The notes under the pieces were generated by a model. That model saw only the letters and a program-made list of their open reading frames with translations. It had not been told where the DNA came from and searched no databases. A DNA stretch of 14,575 nucleotides from JANNHK01 sp034408875. GTDB lineage: Bacteria; Actinomycetota; Acidimicrobiia; IMCC26256; PALSA-610. Below, piece after piece: positions 14,375-14,575 of the stretch (position 1 is its first letter; every line of letters starts with the position of its first letter). The stretch covers positions 1 to 14,575 of the forward strand of contig JAWXCJ010000332.1 in the NCBI GenBank assembly GCA_034408875.1, read 5' to 3'. Both the position numbers and the translations under genes were made by a program.

Positions 14375-14380
14375 GCGGCC

Positions 14381-14575
14381 GTGCCGCCCGTCGAGACATC
14401 GGCCCCCGAAGCGGCCGACGGCAGGCTCGACGATCCTGAGATCGGCCCCGATCGGGAGTCCGAAACCGCCGATCTCGACGCCCGCTCGAAGGCACCGTGG
14501 TGGGGCGCCGCGCTCATTGCGGCAGTTGCCGCGGTAGCCACCGGGTTCGCGCTCTACGCCTTCACCGGATATACG
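14381..14575 (+). CDS. Membrane protein, N-terminal part only (cut by the window edge)
   Basis: Sixty-five codons are visible and the frame is open at the right edge. The first 38 residues are acidic and polar (PEAADGRLDDPEIGPDRESE near 9-28), followed by a membrane helix at about 40-62 (WWGAALIAAVAAVATGFALY). The plan, an acidic cytoplasmic tail then a first helix, resembles the starts of the other large membrane proteins here, but the function cannot be told. The GTG start follows a -10-like box by 6 nt, and the next gene to the left diverges from it. Confidence 0.6.
   Translation, partial: MPPVETSAPEAADGRLDDPEIGPDRESETADLDARSKAPWWGAALIAAVAAVATGFALYAFTGYT

Overview
The window is a dense, high-GC block of cell-surface glycan genes, most likely from an actinobacterium (possibly Acidimicrobiia-like). 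I infer this from the G/C-rich third codon positions, the many GTG starts, the near absence of Shine-Dalgarno sites, and several start codons that sit 6-10 nt after a TANNNT-like -10 box, as in leaderless actinobacterial genes. I could not compare the sequence with any database, so the taxon is inference. Thirteen protein genes are supported, one of them cut by the right edge. I see no tRNA, rRNA, CRISPR array or transposase gene.

Layout, left to right. Positions 1-83 hold three near-identical short direct repeats. A leftward pair follows: a methyltransferase-like protein with a weak SAM site (1185-2231) and a GT4 glycosyltransferase (97-1188). A 76-bp divergent promoter region separates it from a rightward run: an intact methyltransferase (2308-3489), a GT4 (3486-4565), a second, different GT4 (4562-5782), a methyltransferase-like protein whose SAM site is ruined (5793-6911), and a WbpD/WlbB-like sugar N-acetyltransferase (6908-7471). 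This run meets, with no base between the stop codons, a leftward operon: Gfo/Idh/MocA oxidoreductase (10388-11368), GT2 glycosyltransferase (9663-10388), small membrane protein (9301-9666) and large GT-C-like membrane protein (7472-9304). A DegT-family sugar aminotransferase (11434-12558) diverges from the oxidoreductase and converges, 2 bp apart, on a second large polytopic membrane protein (12561-14309). A truncated membrane protein gene begins at 14381.

How the genes may work together. The oxidoreductase, aminotransferase and acetyltransferase match in kind the three late steps that turn UDP-GlcNAcA into a 2,3-diacetamido uronic acid nucleotide; the 6-dehydrogenase for the first step is not in the window. 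The three GT4 enzymes would build an oligosaccharide or polysaccharide from nucleotide sugars in the cytoplasm. The GT2, small membrane protein and GT-C-like protein resemble a three-part system that loads a sugar on a polyprenyl phosphate, flips it and attaches it outside the membrane. No Wzx, Wzy or ABC exporter is present here.

The most unusual part is the trio of methyltransferase-like paralogs. They share an N-terminal helical region, but only one keeps a full SAM-binding site. Two of them each precede a related GT4 gene with a 4-nt overlap on either side of a shared promoter region, which looks like an old inverted duplication of a methyltransferase-GT4 module.
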